A program made the translations under genes and the position numbers. The notes beneath the pieces are model-generated. The model was not told where the DNA came from. It was given only the letters and a program-made list of their open reading frames with translations, and made no database searches. This document shows positions 31,814-43,820 of a DNA stretch of 64,000 nt, in pieces. How positions within the stretch are numbered: the stretch's first letter is position 1; each line of letters opens with the position of its first letter. The DNA comes from Haematococcus lacustris (Eukaryota > Chlorophyta > Chlorophyceae > Chlamydomonadales > Haematococcaceae), in NCBI GenBank assembly GCA_030144725.1, contig JASKMD010000016.1:1856753-1920752 (forward strand), read 5' to 3'.

Positions 31814-33361
31814 GTGCTGGCGGAGCCGCTGTGGTACAACGCGCAAGTCCGCATGAACCCAGCAGCAAGGGAGGCAGCAGCTGAGCAGGGGTGGACCCAC
31901 GTCCGCCACGTGAGGGAGGCCCTCCACAGCCCCCAGCTAGAGGGGGAGGCCCGATGGGCTGCGGATCTGGTCCGGGCTTGCCGCCCCGAGCCCTGGCAGG
32001 GCATGGTGGACCGCTTGCAGCCTCCACAGCCGGAGTGGGAGTGCCTGAGGGTTGGGCCAGGGGTGGGGTTTGTGATGCGGCGCACCCCCCTGCTCCAGTC
32101 CTCCCACTGGGTGGGCCCCAACGGCCGCCTCTACCCCCTAGACCCCACAGGGCAGGGGCCCCTAGGGGCTTTCTGGGCGGAGGGAGGGGCGGCCTGGGAG
32201 CCAGCTGCGGTGGCCCGACTCAACAAGCCCAGCTACAGGCTGACTCCGGAGGAGCGAGCCACCCACCTCCGCCCTCTACCCGCCCAGCGTCACGTGGCGC
32301 AGGAGCCGGCTCAAGGGCAGGAGCAAGGAGGAGCCAGGGGGGTGGGCAGGGGAGGGGGGCAGGCGAGGGGGCGGGGCGGGGGCAGGGGGAGAGGGCGTGG
32401 AGGGGGTGGAGGGCGTAGGGGAGCAGGGGGCGGGGCGGGAGGGCAGGCTGCCGACCCTGCTGACGAGGGGCCTGGCACCTGGCCTAAGGAGGAGTGGCTC
32501 TTGGGCCCCTGGGCTCACCTGCAGCTGGACCCTCAGGTGTGGGGCATGGGCACCACCACCCTCCTGGACTTCTCTGTCAAGCATGCCAGGGTGCGCCTCC
32601 ACCAGCTCCAGCGCGTCAGTGCCGACCCCCTCTACCCACCCAGTGGGGGCCTGTGGCCTGCGCTGTGGGGTGTGCGCCCCCCCCGGGCAGCGGGCGAACC
32701 GGAGGTGGCAGCGGTGGCTGATGGGGCCCTGAGGGAGCTGGAGCTCAAGTGGGAGTCCAGCGTGCAGCAGGTGGCAGGCCAGGGGGCAGCGGGGGAGCGG
32801 GAGCAGCAGGGCAGGGATGTGGAGGAGCGGCTTCCCGAGGAGGTGCAGGGCAGCCAACCGCCTCGCTGGCTTGACACCTCCGACAGGGCGCACCAGCGAC
32901 CCTCGCCGCAGATGAGGGCAGCCCAGCAGGCTGAGCGGCAGCTGGAGGCCCAGCAGCGGCGTGGCGGCAGGCAGCCAGTTGCTCAGCCCGCCCCCTGGGC
33001 CGACACCGTGGACCAGCTGGCTGTGGGTGTTCAGGCGGGCCAGCCGTGTGCGAAGGTGTGGAAGGAGCTGCTAGACCCCACCCTCCGTCGGGAGCATGTC
33101 ATCGTGGCCTGGCGGGTGCTTCACGCCAGCCTCATGGTGGGGGCCTTGTGGGGCCACATCCTCAAGGGTACGGCTGCCCCGGGCTCTTCCGCCTGCCGCT
33201 TCTGCCAGCCGGGGCACTTGGAGACCCTCACCCACGCCTTCCTGACCTGCAACTCAGGGGCAGGAACAAGGAGGAGCCAGGGGGGTGGGCAGGGGAGGGG
33301 GGCGGGCAAGGGGGCCGGGCGGGGGCAGGGGGCGAGGGCGTGGAGGAGGTGGAGGGCGTAG
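31814..33361 (+). pseudogene. ORF2 thumb to zinc finger, 515 codons, chimeric end
   Basis: One frame from LAEPLWYNAQ through a Gly/Arg run (about 32330-32440) and the unduplicated form of the LDFSVKHARVRL segment. It continues through ELELKWESS, QPPRWLDT, KVWKELLDPTLRREH and the zinc finger (ligands C 33194, C 33203, H 33233, last C 33248-33250). Directly after the last Cys it reads NSGAGTRRSQGG, that is, a jump back into the Gly/Arg region in another frame. This is the least disturbed thumb-to-finger stretch in the left block. Confidence 0.8.
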
Positions 33362-34644
33362 GGGCGCAGGGGGCGGGGCGGGAGGGCATGCTGCCGACCC
33401 AGCTGACGAGGGGCCTGGCACCTGGCATAAAGAGGAGTGGCTCTTGGGCCCCTGGGCTCACCTGCAGCTGGACTTCTCTGTCAAGCATGCCAGGGTGCGC
33501 CTCAGGTGTGGGGCATGGGCACCACCACCCTGCTGGACTTCTCTGTCAAGCATGCCAGGGTGCGCCTCCACCAGCTCCAGCGCGTCAGTGCCGACCCCCT
33601 CTACCCACCCAGTGGGGGCCTGTGGCCTGCGCTGTGGGGTGGGCGCACCCCCGGGCAGCGGGCGAACCGGAGGTGGCAGCGGTGGCTGATGGAGCCCTGA
33701 GAGAGCTGGAGCTCAAGTGGGAGGCTAGCGCGCAGCAGGTGGCAGGCCAGGGGGCAGCGGGGGAGCGGGAGCAGCAGGGCAAGGATGTGGAGGAGCGGCT
33801 CCCCGAGGAGGTGCAGGGCAGCCAACCGCCTCGCTGGCTTGACACCTCCGACAGGGCGCACCAGCGACCCTCGCCGCAGATGAGGGCGGCCCAGCAGGCT
33901 GAGCGGCAGCTGGAGGCCCAGCAGCGGCGTGGCGGCAGGCAGCCAGTTGCTCAGCCCGCCCCCTGGGCCGACACCGTGGACCAGCTGGCTGTGGGTGTTC
34001 AGGCGGGCCAGCCGTGTGCGAAGGTGTGGAAGGAGCTGCTAGACCCCACCCTCCGTCGGGAGCATGTCATCGTGGCCTGGCGGGTGCTTCACGCCAGCCT
34101 CATGGTGGGGGCCTTGTGGGGCCACATCCTCAAGGGTACGGCTGCCCCGGGCTCTTCCGCCTGCCGCTTCTGCCAGCCGGGGCACTTGGAGACCCTCACC
34201 CACGCCTTCCTGACCTGCCCCGCCGTGGTCCCAGCCTGGGAGTGGGTGCTGGACGTGTACGGCCGCCTCACAGGCACCCGCCCCCCCTCAGGCGACGCCA
34301 TGCTGCTCCTCAGTGGGCGCCCCACCTGCGGCGAGGCCCCCCCCTTTCAGCCCCCTGACAGCCTGCTGTGGCTGCGGCTGCGCGTTGCCTACCTGGGCGC
34401 AGTTTGGCGCCTCCGCAGCTCAGGAGCCGCTTCAGCCCTACAGCCACAGCAGGTGGCGAGGCGGGTCGTGGAGGAGATCATCTCCACCCTCACCACGGCC
34501 GTCAAGCGGGACTGGCATCGGGTGGGGAGGGACATCCGCGTGTGCTTCTGCGGCGCTGTGCCCTCCACCTGGTTCAAGGGCGAGGACCCGGAGCTGGACG
34601 CTGCCCACTTCGATCAGCTGTGGCCCGAGGCGTCGGGGGGCTAG
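33253..34644 (+). pseudogene. Duplicated ORF2 Gly/Arg region, linker and full C-terminus
   Basis: Second Gly/Arg run (33285-33395), then the 65-bp-duplicated LDFSVKHARVRL form, then linker frame from 33661, zinc finger (C 34162 to last C 34216-34218) and the C-terminal DAMLLLSG, WLRLRVAYL, VKRDWHRVG, AHFDQLWPEASGG. TAG 34642-34644, with the frame open beyond it to TGA. The two tandem segments differ at many sites, so they came from different copies. Confidence 0.78.
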
Positions 34645-35141
34645 TTTGCCAAGCAGCCTAGGAGGGAGCGGATGGGAGGGCAGGAGGGGGCAGAGGGGAG
34701 GGTTGGGGCAGGAGGAGTGGAGGAGGAGAGGGCAGCAGGGAGGCCTAGGCTTGGGGAGGGCAGGGCGCAGGGGGGGGGAGAGCTAGTGGTTCGCCTCTCC
34801 TTGCAGTGGCCTGTCCCCTTCCCCGTCGAGCCAGCCTGAGCTGTAGGTTTGCTGGTGGGGGCTTAGTGCGTTCAGGTCGTGTGGCTGGGCTTAGACTCGT
34901 GTGAGTAGTATTGTGAGGAGGGTCTGGGGAGGTGTGTAGAGCTAGGGTGGAGGGCGTTGGTGTGGGGGGGTGTCTTGACGTTGTCCTAGGGAGGGGTTTT
35001 CCTTGGGGTGTGTGGACCTTTGCTTGGGGTGTGTGGACCGCTGTTTTCGGGGTGGGGTGCTTGGGACTCGTGTATGGGGGACCCTTGTTTGTTGTAGTCT
35101 TCTCTTTTCTTCTTTTCTTTAGTCTCTCTCTCTCTCTTGTA
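34645..35141 (+). repeat. Type 1 3' region
   Basis: Same organisation as 23589-24085, with one change (CGGATGGGA) shared with the next copy. Confidence 0.82.
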
Positions 35142-36059
35142 ATGCTCCTCTCCGTCATGATAGCGGCCCCCACCGCCCCTTGCCGCACGGAGGTCACGAG
35201 GCCTAACGCAGTTGCCCATCTCCCAGCCCAGGAGCTTGGTCCCTCTACCGGGCTGGGCACCCGGCTCGGCACGGTGCGGGTTGGGTCCTGTGAGCTGCAG
35301 GGTAGTCAGCCTCCCCGCTGGCTTGACACCGCCGCGAGGGCACCTCCGCGCCCCTCCCCGGATGACAGGAGGGCTAGGCGGGAGGAGCGGCAGCGGGTGG
35401 CTCCGTGTAGGTCGAGGCGAGGCAACACGCAGCCAGCTACCCAGCCAGCCAGAGGGGGGCCTAGCCGGCGCCGGTATGGCATTCCCTCTTCCGGTTCCAG
35501 CTCTGAGGAGTGGGAGGCTCGGCGTGCAGGGCACCAGCAAGCCGGCAGGCAGCGTGTTGAGCAGCTTGGCCATGGGTCCCCACACATGCGGCGCTACGGT
35601 TTGCTGAGCCCCTCTGCTAGCCTGGCCAGCTCGCTGGGGGCCTCCTGTGATAGCCCTGTAGTTGAGTCAGCAGGGCCCCGGGAGGGGAGGTTGAAGGTGC
35701 CTAAGCGGCAGCAGCCCGAGCAGGCAGCTCAGCTTGGGGAGGAGGTCGAGCAGCTCGGTCCTCTGCCCCTGCGTCCCCCTCTGGCCATCTATTCACGAGA
35801 GCCTCGGGTCTGCCTGCGCCGCCCGGGAGCCAAGTTGGCGTGCATTGAGGCCACCCCGCCCCCCCCCCCCCCGGCCCTCCTCCTTTGCCAGGTCCGCCTC
35901 CCCTTCCCAGCTCACCCACCCTCCTCCACACACGCGCAGCCCACGCGGGGGCAAGCCAGGACTAGCCATGCAGCGCCCAGGTGTGGCCGCCAAGTTCTTG
36001 GCAGTCACCCTCAACGTGCAGGGCCTTGCCCAGCCGCACAAACTGCAGGCCCTGCTTGA
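35142..36059 (+). CDS. LINE ORF1 protein, about 305 aa
   Basis: ATG 35142 or 35157, TGA 36057-36059. It has VAPCRSRRG for VAQCRSRRG and KLACIE for KSACIE, both shared with copy 10. Confidence 0.55.
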   Translation: MLLSVMIAAPTAPCRTEVTRPNAVAHLPAQELGPSTGLGTRLGTVRVGSCELQGSQPPRWLDTAARAPPRPSPDDRRARREERQRVAPCRSRRGNTQPATQPARGGPSRRRYGIPSSGSSSEEWEARRAGHQQAGRQRVEQLGHGSPHMRRYGLLSPSASLASSLGASCDSPVVESAGPREGRLKVPKRQQPEQAAQLGEEVEQLGPLPLRPPLAIYSREPRVCLRRPGAKLACIEATPPPPPPALLLCQVRLPFPAHPPSSTHAQPTRGQARTSHAAPRCGRQVLGSHPQRAGPCPAAQTAGPA

Positions 36060-36864
36060 CTGGGCCGCTGACAGCCCGGCGCAAGTGGTATTCCTTCAAG
36101 AGTGCCATAGGGCGGACAGCGTGTGGCAGTGGGCAGAAGCCCACTCGGGGGCCAAGCCCGCGTAGCGGGGGCAGTGGTTTTACACCCCTGGCACCGGCAG
36201 CTCCCAAGGCTGTCTGCTTTTGGTCAAGCCCTCCACCATCCTCCAGGGGTGCACCCAGGTGCAGCTGCAGGCAGAGGGGGCCCAGGGGCGGGTGCTGCGG
36301 GTAGACGGGGAGCTCGCAGGCAGGCCGGTGTCCCTAGTGTGCGTGTACGCCCCGGCGCAGCAGGCAGAGCGGCCAACGTTCTACGCAGAGTGCCTCCACG
36401 CTTGCCTGCCGCCAGCCGCCGACCGCATCCTCCTCCTCATGGGGGGCGACTTCAACTGCATCCTAGCCCCCGTGGACAGAGTGGGCATCCCGCAGGGCTC
36501 GCAGCATGGGGAGGCCTGGGTGGGCAGCCGGGGCCAAGGGGCGGAGCAGCTGCAGCAGCTGGTGGGTGAGCGGGGGTTGGTGGACCCATGGCGCCATCTG
36601 CACCCCTCCAAGAGAGACCTCACCCACTTCAGCAAGCGTTGGCAGACGGGTGCGCGCTTCGACCGGTGGTACATCTCGGAGGAGCTGGTGCAGTGGCACA
36701 TGGACAGCGCCATCCAGGGGGTGCTGCCAGTGCCCACCGACCACAGGCCCGTGTCAGTGGCAGTGTGCCCCCCCGACCTGCCTCTCACCGTCCCCGCTCC
36801 ATGGCAGCTGCACCCCGCCCACCTCGACACCCTGACCTGCTGGACTGCCTCAAGGACTTCCTAA
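35968..36864 (+). pseudogene. ORF2 endonuclease domain with in-frame TAG
   Basis: TAG 36163-36165; all EN motifs otherwise present; ARFDRWY variant; TAA 36862-36864. Confidence 0.88.
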
Positions 36865-37727
36865 AGGCGGAGGCCCTACACCACGAGGCTGCGAGTCAGC
36901 TGGGGCTGCCTAGGGATGGGCACAGGGCCAGGTGGGCCCGCATCAAGCAGGGCATGGCCATGCGTGCCCAGCACTTCCTGCGGGCCCAGCGCCGCGCGCA
37001 GCGTGACCTGCAGCAGCGCAGGGAGAAGGCGGCAGCAGTGGCCAGGGCTCGCCTCGTGCGGCAGCTGGTGCGGGTGGAGCGAGAGGGGGAGGCAGAGGTG
37101 CAGGCGGCGCAGCACCTGGGAGAGGCCGCAGCCCTGGCGGGTGTGGGGGCGAGGGAGCAGGGGGCCCAGCAGTCCCTGCTGGCCAGCGCAGTCCTCGACC
37201 GGTACTACGGCGACCGCTCCTCCTTCTACTTCTACCATCGCGACCAGCCCGCGCACACCCCCACCCTCATCTCCTCTCTCCAGCTCCCCGGCCAGCCAGG
37301 TCAGCCAGCAGACCTTACCACACCGTCCGGGGTGAAGGCAGCGTGCAGGGCTTTCCAGCAGCACTACTCAGCCGCCAAGCCAACCGGAGTCTACGCAGCC
37401 AAGCCGGTGGACACAGCTGCGCGCGCCACGCTGCTCGGCAGCCTCACCTTCCACCTCACCCCCACCCAGGCCAGGGTTGCCGAGGGCCCCAATGGCAGCC
37501 CTATGCTGTCAGAAGAGGAGCTGGGCTGGGCTCAGCAGGGCTGCGCGCACAGCAAGGCCCCGGGGCTAGATGGGCTGCCCATGGAGGTCTATGACCGGCT
37601 GTGGGTGGAGCTGGGGCGGCCGCTGCGGGCCATGTTGCAAGAGGGCCCTGGCAGACACTGCTGACCCTACCCCTCTGGCTGAGTTCCTGACAGGCATCAT
37701 CACCCTCGTGCCCAAGGCTGGCAAGCC
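36834..37727 (+). pseudogene. ORF2 linker and RT N-terminal region
   Basis: Open to TGA 37662-37664 with the first RT block; RT-core scar near 37728. No private feature noticed. Confidence 0.8.
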
Positions 37728-37906
37728 GAGCCTCTCACCCACAGCCTGCTGGCAGACCCCTCCTACGGCCTCAGCACGTGGGTCATCACCGACCCCACCG
37801 CCCCCCCCTCGCGAGGCATCAGCCCGCGGCTGCAAGCTCACGTGGCGGCACTGGCTGAGCTCAAGCTGTTCCGTGCGGTGACCCCGCTGGCCAATCCTTC
37901 TTCTCG

Positions 37907-39454
37907 GTGCTGGCGGAGCCGCTGTGGTACAACGCGCAAGTCCGCATGAACCCAGCAGCAAGGGAGGCAGCAGCTGAGCAGGGGTGGACCCACGTCCGCC
38001 ACGTGAGGGAGGCCCTCCACAGCCCCCAGCTAGAGGGGGAGGCCCGATGGGCTGCGGATCTGGTCCGGGCTTGCCGCCCCGAGCCCTGGCAGGGCATGGT
38101 GGACCGCTTGCAGCCTCCACAGCCGGAGTGGGAGTGCCTGAGGGTTGGGCCAGGGGTGGGGTTTGTGATGCGGCGCACCCCCCTGCTCCAGTCCTCCCAC
38201 TGGGTGGGCCCCAACGGCCGCCTCTACCCCCTAGACCCCACAGGGCAGGGGCCCCTAGGGGCTTTCTGGGCGGAGGGAGGGGCGGCCTGGGAGCCAGCTG
38301 CGGTGGCCCGACTCAACAAGCCCAGCTACAGGCTGACTCCGGAGGAGCGAGCCACCCACCTCCGCCCTCTACCCGCCCAGCGTCACGTGGCGCAGGAGCC
38401 GGCTCAAGGGCAGGAGCAAGGAGGAGCCAGGGGGGTGGGCAGGGGAGGGGGGCAGGCGAGGGGGCGGGGCGGGGGCAGGGGGAGAGGGCGTGGAGGGGGT
38501 GGAGGGCGTAGGGGAGCAGGGGGCGGGGCGGGAGGGCAGGCTGCCGACCCTGCTGACGAGGGGCCTGGCACCTGGCCTAAGGAGGAGTGGCTCTTGGGCC
38601 CCTGGGCTCACCTGCAGCTGGACCCTCAGGTGTGGGGCATGGGCACCACCACCCTCCTGGACTTCTCTGTCAAGCATGCCAGGGTGCGCCTCCACCAGCT
38701 CCAGCGCGTCAGTGCCGACCCCCTCTACCCACCCAGTGGGGGCCTGTGGCCTGCGCTGTGGGGTGTGCGCCCCCCCCGGGCAGCGGGCGAACCGGAGGTG
38801 GCAGCGGTGGCTGATGGGGCCCTGAGGGAGCTGGAGCTCAAGTGGGAGTCCAGCGTGCAGCAGGTGGCAGGCCAGGGGGCAGCGGGGGAGCGGGAGCAGC
38901 AGGGCAGGGATGTGGAGGAGCGGCTTCCCGAGGAGGTGCAGGGCAGCCAACCGCCTCGCTGGCTTGACACCTCCGACAGGGCGCACCAGCGACCCTCGCC
39001 GCAGATGAGGGCAGCCCAGCAGGCTGAGCGGCAGCTGGAGGCCCAGCAGCGGCGTGGCGGCAGGCAGCCAGTTGCTCAGCCCGCCCCCTGGGCCGACACC
39101 GTGGACCAGCTGGCTGTGGGTGTTCAGGCGGGCCAGCCGTGTGCGAAGGTGTGGAAGGAGCTGCTAGACCCCACCCTCCGTCGGGAGCATGTCATCGTGG
39201 CCTGGCGGGTGCTTCACGCCAGCCTCATGGTGGGGGCCTTGTGGGGCCACATCCTCAAGGGTACGGCTGCCCCGGGCTCTTCCGCCTGCCGCTTCTGCCA
39301 GCCGGGGCACTTGGAGACCCTCACCCACGCCTTCCTGACCTGCAACTCAGGGGCAGGAACAAGGAGGAGCCAGGGGGGTGGGCAGGGGAGGGGGGCGGGC
39401 AAGGGGGCCGGGCGGGGGCAGGGGGCGAGGGCGTGGAGGAGGTGGAGGGCGTAG
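37907..39454 (+). pseudogene. ORF2 thumb to zinc finger, 515 codons, chimeric end
   Basis: Residue-for-residue counterpart of the copy 8 frame. Zinc ligands from C 39287 to the last C at 39341-39343, followed by the same NSGAGTRR jump. Confidence 0.8.
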
Positions 39455-40737
39455 GGGCGCAGGGGGCGGGGCGGGAGGGCATGCTGCCGACCCAGCTGAC
39501 GAGGGGCCTGGCACCTGGCATAAAGAGGAGTGGCTCTTGGGCCCCTTGGCTCACCTGCAGCTGGACTTCTCTGTCAAGCATGCCAGGGTGCGCCTCAGGT
39601 GTGGGGCATGGGCACCACCACCCTGCTGGACTTCTCTGTCAAGCATGCCAGGGTGCGCCTCCACCAGCTCCAGCGCGTCAGTGCCGACCCCCTCTACCCA
39701 CCCAGTGGGGGCCTGTGGCCTGCGCTGTGGGGTGGGCGCACCCCCGGGCAGCGGGCGAACCGGAGGTGGCAGCGGTGGCTGATGGAGCCCTGAGAGAGCT
39801 GGAGCTCAAGTGGGAGGCTAGCGCGCAGCAGGTGGCAGGCCAGGGGGCAGCGGGGGAGCGGGAGCAGCAGGGCAAGGATGTGGAGGAGCGGCTCCCCGAG
39901 GAGGTGCAGGGCAGCCAACCGCCTCGCTGGCTTGACACCTCCGACAGGGCGCACCAGCGACCCTCGCCGCAGATGAGGGCGGCCCAGCAGGCTGAGCGGC
40001 AGCTGGAGGCCCAGCAGCGGCGTGGCGGCAGGCAGCCAGTTGCTCAGCCCGCCCCCTGGGCCGACACCGTGGACCAGCTGGCTGTGGGTGTTCAGGCGGG
40101 CCAGCCGTGTGCGAAGGTGTGGAAGGAGCTGCTAGACCCCACCCTCCGTCGGGAGCATGTCATCGTGGCCTGGCGGGTGCTTCACGCCAGCCTCATGGTG
40201 GGGGCCTTGTGGGGCCACATCCTCAAGGGTACGGCTGCCCCGGGCTCTTCCGCCTGCCGCTTCTGCCAGCCGGGGCACTTGGAGACCCTCACCCACGCCT
40301 TCCTGACCTGCCCCGCCGTGGTCCCAGCCTGGGAGTGGGTGCTGGACGTGTACGGCCGCCTCACAGGCACCCGCCCCCCCTCAGGCGACGCCATGCTGCT
40401 CCTCAGTGGGTGCCCCACCTGCGGCGAGGCCCCCCCCTTTCAGCCCCCTGACAGCCTGCTGTGGCTGCGGATGCGCGTTGCCTACCTGGGCGCAGTTTGG
40501 CGCCTCCGCAGCTCAAGAGCCGCTTCAGCCCTACAGCCACAGCAGGTGGCGAGGCGGGTCGTGGAGGAGATCATCTCCACCCTCACCACGGCCGTCAAGC
40601 GGGACTGGCATCGGGTGGGGAGGGACATCCGCGTGTGCTTCTGCGGCGCTGTGCCCTCCACCTGGTTCAAGGGCGAGGACCCGGAGCTGGACGCTGCCCA
40701 CTTCGATCAGCTGTGGCCCGAGGCGTCGGGGGGCTAG
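39346..40737 (+). pseudogene. Duplicated ORF2 Gly/Arg region, linker and full C-terminus
   Basis: As in copy 8, linker frame from 39754. Private changes include GCPTCGE, WLRMRVAYL and SSRAASAL. Zinc finger 40255-40311. TAG 40735-40737, frame open beyond it to TGA. Confidence 0.78.
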
Positions 40738-41234
40738 TTTGCCAAGCAGCCTAGGAGGGAGCGGATGGGAGGGCAGGAGGGGGCAGAGGGGAGGGTTGGG
40801 GCAGGAGGAGTGGAGGAGGAGAGGGCAGCAGGGAGGCCTAGGCTTGGGGAGGGCAGGGCGCAGGGGGGGGGAGAGCTAGTGGTTCGCCTCTCCTTGCAGT
40901 GGCCTGTCCCCTTCCCCGTCGAGCCAGCCTGAGCTGTAGGTTTGCTGGTGGGGGCTTAGTGCGTTCAGGTCGTGTGGCTGGGCTTAGACTCGTGTGAGTA
41001 GTATTGTGAGGAGGGTCTGGGGAGGTGTGTAGAGCTAGGGTGGAGGGCGTTGGTGTGGGGGGGTGTCTTGACGTTGTCCTAGGGAGGGGTTTTCCTTGGG
41101 GTGTGTGGACCTTTGCTTGGGGTGTGTGGACCGCTGTTTTCGGGGTGGGGTGCTTGGGACTCGTGTATGGGGGACCCTTGTTTGTTGTAGTCTTCTCTTT
41201 TCTTCTTTTCTTTAGTCTCTCTCTCTCTCTTGTA
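40738..41234 (+). repeat. Type 1 3' region
   Basis: Last type 1 region of the left block; leads into the copy 10 ORF1 ATG at 41235 without poly(A). Confidence 0.82.
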
Positions 41235-42152
41235 ATGCTCCTCTCCGTCATGATAGCGGCCCCCACCGCCCCTTGCCGCACGGAGGTCACGAGGCCTAAC
41301 GCAGTTGCCCATCTCCCAGCCCAGGAGCTTGGTCCCTCTACCGGGCTGGGCACCCGGCTCGGCACGGTGCGGGTTGGGTCCTGTGAGCTGCAGGGTAGTC
41401 AGCCTCCCCGCTGGCTTGACACCGCCGCGAGGGCACCTCCGCGCCCCTCCCCGGATGACAGGAGGGCTAGGCGGGAGGAGCGGCAGCGGGTGGCTCCGTG
41501 TAGGTCGAGGCGAGGCAACCCGCAGCCAGCTACCCAGCCAGCCAGAGGGGGGCCTAGCCGGCGCCGGTATGGCATTCCCTCTTCCGGTTCCAGCTCTGAG
41601 GAGTGGGAGGCTCGGCGTGCAGGGCACCAGCAAGCCGGCAGGCAGCGTGTTGAGCAGCTTGGCCATGGGTCCCCACACATGCGGCGCTACGGTTTGCTGA
41701 GCCCCTCTGCTAGCCTGGCCAGCTCGCTGGGGGCCTCCTGTGATAGCCCTGTAGTTGAGTCAGCAGGGCCCCGGGAGGGGAGGTTGAAGGTGCCTAAGCG
41801 GCAGCAGCCCGAGCAGGCAGCTCAGCTTGGGGAGGAGGTCGAGCAGCTCGGTCCTCTGCCCCTGCGTCCCCCTCTGGCCATCTATTCACGAGAGCCTCGG
41901 GTCTGCCTGCGCCGCCCGGGAGCCAAGTTGGCGTGCATTGAGGCCACCCCGCCCCCCCCCCCCCCGGCCCTCCTCCTTTGCCAAGTCCGCCTCCCCTTCC
42001 CAGCTCACCCACCCTCCTCCACACACGCGCAGCCCACGCGGGGGCAAGCCAGGACTAGCCATGCAGCGCCCAGGTGTGGCCGCCAGGTTCTTGGCAGTCA
42101 CCCTCAACGTGCAGGGCCTTGCCCAGCCGCACAAACTGCAGGCCCTGCTTGA
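41235..42152 (+). CDS. LINE ORF1 protein, about 305 aa
   Basis: ATG 41235 or 41250, TGA 42150-42152; VAPCRSRRG variant. Frame intact across the poly-C tract. Confidence 0.55.
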   Translation: MLLSVMIAAPTAPCRTEVTRPNAVAHLPAQELGPSTGLGTRLGTVRVGSCELQGSQPPRWLDTAARAPPRPSPDDRRARREERQRVAPCRSRRGNPQPATQPARGGPSRRRYGIPSSGSSSEEWEARRAGHQQAGRQRVEQLGHGSPHMRRYGLLSPSASLASSLGASCDSPVVESAGPREGRLKVPKRQQPEQAAQLGEEVEQLGPLPLRPPLAIYSREPRVCLRRPGAKLACIEATPPPPPPALLLCQVRLPFPAHPPSSTHAQPTRGQARTSHAAPRCGRQVLGSHPQRAGPCPAAQTAGPA

Positions 42153-42957
42153 CTGGGCCGCTGACAGCCCGGCGCAAGTGGTATTTCTTCAAGAGTGCCA
42201 TAGGGCGGACAGCGTGTGGCAGTGGGCAGAAGCCCACTCGGGGGCCAAGCCCGCGTAGCGGGGGCAGTGGTTTTACACCCCTGGCACCGGCAGCTCCCAA
42301 GGCTGTCTGCTTTTGGTCAAGCCCTCCACCATCCTCCAGGGGTGCACCCAGGTGCAGCTGCAGGCAGAGGGGGCCCAGGGGCGGGTGCTGCGGGTAGACG
42401 GGGAGCTCGCAGGCAGGCCGGTGTCCCTAGTGTGCGTGTACGCCCCGGCGCAGCAGGCAGAGCGGCCAACGTTCTACGCAGAGTGCCTCCACGCTTGCCT
42501 GCCGCCAGCCGCCGACCGCATCCTCCTCCTCATGGGGGGCGACTTCAACTGCATCCTAGCCCCCGTGGACAGAGTGGGCATCCCGCAGGGCTCGCAGCAT
42601 GGGGAGGCCTGGGTGGGCAGCCGGGGCCAAGGGGCGGAGCAGCTGCAGCAGCTGGTGGGTGAGCGGGGGTTGGTGGACCCATGGCGCCATCTGCACCCCT
42701 CCAAGAGAGACCTCACCCACTTCAGCAAGCGTTGGCAGACGGGTGCGCGCTTCGACCGGTGGTACATCTCGGAGGAGCTGGTGCAGTGGCACATGGACAG
42801 CGCCATCCAGGGGGTGCTGCCAGTGCCCACCGACCACAGGCCCGTGTCAGTGGCAGTGTGCCCCCCCGACCTGCCTCTCACCGTCCCCGCTCCATGGCAG
42901 CTGCACCCCGCCCACCTCGACACCCTGACCTGCTGGACTGCCTCAAGGACTTCCTAA
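42061..42957 (+). pseudogene. ORF2 endonuclease domain with in-frame TAG
   Basis: TAG 42256-42258; ARFDRWY variant; YAP, GGDFN and TDHRPV motifs intact; TAA 42955-42957. Confidence 0.88.
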
Positions 42958-43820
42958 AGGCGGAGGCCCTACACCACGAGGCTGCGAGTCAGCTGGGGCT
43001 GCCTAGGGATGGGCACAGGGTCAGGTGGGCCCGCATCAAGCAGGGCATGGCCATGCGTGCCCAGCACTTCCTGCGGGCCCAGCGCCGCGCGCAGCGTGAC
43101 CTGCAGCAGCGCAGGGAGAAGGCGGCAGCAGTGGCCAGGGCTCGCCTCGTGCGGCAGCTGGTGCGGGTGGAGCGAGAGGGGGAGGCAGAGGTGCAGGCGG
43201 CGCAGCACCTGGGAGAGGCCGCAGCCCTGGCGGGTGTGGGGGCGAGGGAGCAGGGGGCCCAGCAGTCCCTGCTGGCCAGCGCAGTCCTCGACCGGTACTA
43301 CGGCGACCGCTCCTCCTTCTACTTCTACCATCGCGACCAGCCCGCGCACACCCCCACCCTCATCTCCTCTCTCCAGCTCCCCGGCCAGCCAGGTCAGCCA
43401 GCAGACCTTACCACACCGTCCGGGGTGAAGGCAGCGTGCAGGGCTTTCCAGCAGCACTACTCAGCCGCCAAGCCAACCGGAGTCTACGCAGCCAAGCCGG
43501 TGGACACAGCTGCGCGCGCCACGCTGCTCGGCAGCCTCACCTTCCACCTCACCCCCACCCAGGCCAGGGTTGCCGAGGGCCCCAATGGCAGCCCTATGCT
43601 GTCAGAAGAGGAGCTGGGCTGGGCTCAGCAGGGCTGCGCGCACAGCAAGGCCCCGGGGCTAGATGGGCTGCCCATGGAGGTCTATGACCGGCTGTGGGTG
43701 GAGCTGGGGCGGCCGCTGCGGGCCATGTTGCAAGAGGGCCCTGGCAGACACTGCTGACCCTACCCCTCTGGCTGAGTTCCTGACAGGCATCATCACCCTC
43801 GTGCCCAAGGCTGGCAAGCC
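42927..43820 (+). pseudogene. ORF2 linker and RT N-terminal region
   Basis: Open to TGA 43755-43757; first RT block present; RT-core scar near 43821, so this copy also lacks the YADD palm. Confidence 0.8.

Larger units (their letters stand above)
29049..35141 (+). mobile_element. LINE copy 8 (with internal ORF2 duplication)
   Basis: ORF1, EN, RT N-terminal region, RT-core scar near 31635, thumb to zinc finger. At 33250-33252 the sequence jumps back to the Gly/Arg region and repeats Gly/Arg region, linker and zinc finger before finishing the C-terminus at TAG 34642-34644. Followed by a type 1 3' region. Copy 9 repeats the whole unit exactly 6093 bp later. Confidence 0.84.
35142..41234 (+). 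mobile_element. LINE copy 9 (6093-bp duplicate of copy 8)
   Basis: Every landmark of copy 8 recurs shifted by exactly 6093 bp, including the jump-back joint (39343-39345) and the internal duplication. Only scattered substitutions separate them, so this is a recent segmental duplication. Confidence 0.86.
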
